23,706 bases of DNA from an uncultured Gemmatimonadota bacterium (GTDB lineage: Bacteria; Gemmatimonadota; Gemmatimonadetes; Gemmatimonadales; Gemmatimonadaceae). Position 1 is the stretch's first letter. Every line of letters begins with the position of its first letter. Made by a program: the position numbers and the translations under genes. Positions 21,485 to 23,706 of the stretch are shown here, one piece after another. The stretch is taken from positions 1 to 23,706 of the forward strand of contig CAIVJV010000012.1 in assembly GCA_903906325.1 (NCBI GenBank). The letters run 5' to 3'. The notes under the pieces are model-generated. The model was given only the letters and a program-made list of their open reading frames with translations. It did not search any database and was not told the origin of the DNA.

Positions 21485-23104
21485 ATGCTGATCTGGGGGC
21501 TGGCGGCGCTCATCGGGGCGGGGCTGACGGCGGTGTCGTATCCGCGTGGCGAGGCCCGCGGCGCCCTCGCGCTCGGGGTACTGCGGTGGATCGCGGCCAC
21601 CGCGCTCGTCGGCGCGGTCCTCGACGCCCCGCTCCGACGCGCCCGGCCGGCTGGCCCCGTCGTCGCGCTCGATGTCTCGGCGAGTTGGATCGTCGGGGAT
21701 GACGATGCCGCATGGGATGCGGCACGTGCCCTCGCGGACTCCCTCGCGGCGGGTGATGACGCCGCCGTACGGCTGTTCGGGGAGGCGATGCGGACCGGCC
21801 CGATCCCTGAACGACCGACCGACGGGGCGTCGCGGATCCGACCGGTGGTGGAGTGGGCCTCGGCCATCGGGCGCCCGGTGCAGGTCGTCACGGACGGCCG
21901 CCTCGACGATCCGACCTGGGTGGCCCGTCTCCCCGTCGGCTCCACGGTGTATCGCCTCGAACCGCCGCCGCGCCTCGACGCGGTCCTGACCGCCCTCGAC
22001 ATCCCCACAGCGGCCCCGGCGGGAGATACGGTCCTCGCGCAGGTGACGGTGACCGCCGACGCCGCCGGCGCTCCGGCGCGTCAGCTCACCCTCACGCGCG
22101 ACGCGCAGGTGGTCGCGCGTCGCGACCTCGAGGCGCTGGGGCCCTACGAGACGCGCACCACCGAGCTACCGGTTCTCCTACCGGCTGCGCCCGGGGTCGC
22201 CTGGATCGGTGCCCGGCTCGGGGACGGGGCGCGTCGCACCGACTCGCTCGCCGTCGCGGTCCAGGTCACCGGGGGCGCCCCCGCGGTCGTGATCTCGACG
22301 GCCCCCGATCCCGATGCGCGCATGGCCATCGCCACCCTGCGCGCGGTGCGCCGGGGGCCGGTCCACGCCTACTGGCAGGTCGCGCCAGGAGTCTGGCGCG
22401 TCGACGGCACGCTCGCGCCCGTGGACGAGGCCGTGGTCCGCCGCGAGGCGCTCGGGGCCTCGTTCCTCGTGCTGCACGGTGATACCAGCCGGTTCGGCGC
22501 GCCCGAGCGACTTCGCGCCGCTGGCCTCGTGCTGATGAGCCCACCGCCACCGGGTGAGGAGTACTACCCGGTCGCCCCGCCACCCTCCCCGCTCGCCGAG
22601 GACCTCGGCGGGGTGCCGTGGGATTCACTCCCCCCGCTCGATGTGGCATCGACCCGCACCCGCCCCGATGAGGGGACGGTGGTGGAGACGCGCCGGGGGC
22701 GCCGGTTCGAGTCGCGTGCCGCGATCCGGGTGGCGACGCGTGACGCGATCGGCCAACGGGTGGTGCGCATCCCCTCGGCCGGGTTCTGGCGATGGCAGGC
22801 GCGAGGGGGGCGGAGCGCGGAGGCCTACGACGCCCTCTTCGGCGCGCTCTTCGATTGGGTCGGCGCGGCGCCGGGGGTGGCCACCGATTCGCTCGGGGCG
22901 GGCGTTGAAGCGGCGCGCGCGCTGGACGCGGCTCGGCGCATGGAACGTCGCCCACGAGCCCCCTCGGTGGCGGGGGGACCGGTGGGGACGGGCGCGGTGC
23001 TCGCTCGGCCGCTCGGGGCGCGCGGGACATGGGGGCTGCTGGCCCTCGCCCTTGTCGCGCTCTCGGCGGAATGGATCCTCCGGCGTCGACGCGGCCTCCG
23101 CTGA
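21485..23104 (+). CDS. Membrane protein with vWA-like domain, BatA-like architecture
   Basis: A 539-residue protein not assigned to a named gene. Two N-terminal membrane helices lie at about residues 2-19 and 27-47. A compact vWA-like domain has a MIDAS-type DVSAS (Asp63, Ser65, Ser67) and VVTDGR (Asp137), but it is shorter than a usual vWA domain. A beta-rich Ig-like segment follows (about 175-260; TVTADAAGAPARQLTLTRD). Next is an alpha/beta segment (AVVISTAPDPDARMAIATLR) that resembles the GATase-like part of such membrane proteins, and a tail with SAGFWRWQARGGRSAEAYDALF. A final helix (GLLALALVALSAEWIL) precedes a basic RRRRGLR end. This order resembles BatA-type or large vWA/GATase membrane proteins seen in Bacteroidota-like phyla. 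Function is unknown. The start ATG lies 31 bases after the M23 gene. Confidence 0.75.
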   Translation: MLIWGLAALIGAGLTAVSYPRGEARGALALGVLRWIAATALVGAVLDAPLRRARPAGPVVALDVSASWIVGDDDAAWDAARALADSLAAGDDAAVRLFGEAMRTGPIPERPTDGASRIRPVVEWASAIGRPVQVVTDGRLDDPTWVARLPVGSTVYRLEPPPRLDAVLTALDIPTAAPAGDTVLAQVTVTADAAGAPARQLTLTRDAQVVARRDLEALGPYETRTTELPVLLPAAPGVAWIGARLGDGARRTDSLAVAVQVTGGAPAVVISTAPDPDARMAIATLRAVRRGPVHAYWQVAPGVWRVDGTLAPVDEAVVRREALGASFLVLHGDTSRFGAPERLRAAGLVLMSPPPPGEEYYPVAPPPSPLAEDLGGVPWDSLPPLDVASTRTRPDEGTVVETRRGRRFESRAAIRVATRDAIGQRVVRIPSAGFWRWQARGGRSAEAYDALFGALFDWVGAAPGVATDSLGAGVEAARALDAARRMERRPRAPSVAGGPVGTGAVLARPLGARGTWGLLALALVALSAEWILRRRRGLR

Positions 23105-23107
23105 CGC

Positions 23108-23113
23108 TACGTT
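23108..23113 (+). promoter_or_regulatory. ftsY: Candidate -10 box (TACGTT) for a leaderless ftsY transcript
   Basis: TACGTT lies in the 16-base gap before ftsY, 7 bases from ATG 23121, the same spacing as at murC. TCGACG at 23086-23091, 16 bases upstream, matches the -35 consensus at 4 of 6 positions. No Shine-Dalgarno is present. Transcription would start at or beside the ATG. Confidence 0.5.
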
Positions 23114-23120
23114 TCACCCT

Positions 23121-23706
23121 ATGGCGTTCCTCTCCAAGACGTCCGGGGACCTTCCCAAGAAGTCGCTCTGGCAGCGGATCAAGGCGATCGCGCTCACCGA
23201 TGTGGCGGTCCTCGCGCGCGGTGGGGTGGACGAGGGGTCGCTCGAGCACCTCGAACAGCTCCTGCTCGAAGGGGATTTCGGTGTCCCCGTGACCCTTCGT
23301 TTGGTGGAGGCGATCCGCGAGCAGGCGAACCGGGGACGGCTCAGGACCGCCGAGGAGTTCCTCACCGCGCTCCGCACGGAGGTCGAGGGGGCGCTCCGCG
23401 CGGGGCGCAGCGATCCCGCGCTGCGGCTTCCCACCGTGGGGCCGGCCGTGATCCTCGTGCTTGGGGTGAACGGGGCGGGGAAGACCACCTGCATCGGGAA
23501 GCTCGCGTCACGGTTCCGCGCCGAGGGGAAGACGGTGTTGCTCGGCGCGGGGGACACCTTCCGGGCCGGCGCGATCGATCAGCTCAAGGTCTGGGCGGAG
23601 CGGACGGGGGCTGCGTTCGTCGGAGGGGCGCCGGGCGGGGACCCTGCCGCAGTGGCCTTCCAGGCGATCGATGCGGGCGTCGCGCGCGGGGTGGATGTGG
23701 TGATCA
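23121..23706 (+). CDS. ftsY: Signal recognition particle receptor FtsY, 3' end missing
   Basis: The first 195 codons of the SRP receptor GTPase, cut by the window end. The N domain (about residues 14-95) has LWQRIKAIALTD, LEHLEQLLLEGDFGV and LRTAEEFLTALRTEV. The G domain begins with VILVLGVNGAGKTT (P-loop lysine at about 121), then GDTFRAGAIDQLKVW. FtsY binds the SRP-ribosome complex and delivers membrane proteins to the translocon. The N domain starts almost at residue 1, so the long acidic A domain of E. coli FtsY is absent, as in many bacteria; membrane contact would rely on the short N-terminal helix. SRP54/Ffh shares the GTPase, but DTFRAGAIDQL and the N domain favour FtsY. Confidence 0.93.
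   Translation, partial: MAFLSKTSGDLPKKSLWQRIKAIALTDVAVLARGGVDEGSLEHLEQLLLEGDFGVPVTLRLVEAIREQANRGRLRTAEEFLTALRTEVEGALRAGRSDPALRLPTVGPAVILVLGVNGAGKTTCIGKLASRFRAEGKTVLLGAGDTFRAGAIDQLKVWAERTGAAFVGGAPGGDPAAVAFQAIDAGVARGVDVVI

Noticed and set aside
19051..22008. A very long antisense open frame (about 985 codons) opposite ftsZ and the M23 gene
   Set aside because: It is low-complexity Arg/Pro/Ser/Ala sequence opposite strongly supported genes. Such frames are expected on the complementary strand of coding DNA at about 70% G+C.
1..23706. CRISPR arrays, insertion sequences, attachment sites, prophage or toxin-antitoxin genes
   Set aside because: I saw no spaced direct repeats, no transposase or integrase motifs and no composition shift; every sizeable stretch is accounted for by housekeeping or envelope genes.

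Overview
The window is about 70% G+C and densely packed. Every recognisable protein gene lies on the + strand, and no stretch longer than about 160 bases lacks a gene. It is the division and cell-wall (dcw) cluster of a diderm bacterium. The evidence is a lipoprotein signal peptidase, FtsL/FtsQ/FtsA/FtsW, a MurE with the meso-diaminopimelate motif DNPR, and an FtsZ ending in a canonical C-terminal peptide. Very high G+C, an FtsI with a PASTA tail and the gene order suggest Gemmatimonadota or a similar high-G+C phylum. That placement is inference from memory, not from a search.

Layout. 2-2432: the 3' end of lspA, rluD and an exported HExxH (gluzincin) peptidase-like protein, each overlapping the next by 4 bases. 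2407-2723: a strong TTGACA-N17-TAGACT promoter, a 58-residue membrane protein and tRNA-Val(UAC). 2803-4585: an exported TPR protein with its own Shine-Dalgarno sequence and a textbook intrinsic terminator. 4613-15485: rsmH-ftsL-ftsI-murE-murF-mraY-murD-ftsW-murG. 15513-18867: murC-ftsQ-ftsA. 19028-21453: ftsZ and a MepM/Csd3-like M23 endopeptidase. 21485-23104: a membrane protein with a vWA-like domain. 23121-23706: the 5' part of ftsY, cut by the window end.

The genes form one pathway. MurC, MurD, MurE and MurF build the UDP-MurNAc-pentapeptide. MraY and MurG make lipid I and lipid II. FtsW polymerises glycan and FtsI crosslinks it. FtsQ/L, FtsA and FtsZ assemble the septal machine, and the M23 enzyme probably opens crosslinks. 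mraZ, murB, murA and ddl are not in the window.

The strongest non-obvious signal is regulatory. Three genes that begin new units (the 58-residue gene, murC and ftsY) have a TAnnnT -10-like box only 7-9 bases before ATG and no Shine-Dalgarno sequence, as expected for leaderless mRNAs. In contrast, twelve gene junctions are overlapping stop/start pairs. I see no clearly new multi-gene system, mobile element, prophage or CRISPR array. The least understood genes are the gluzincin, the 58-residue membrane protein, the TPR protein and the vWA-like membrane protein.
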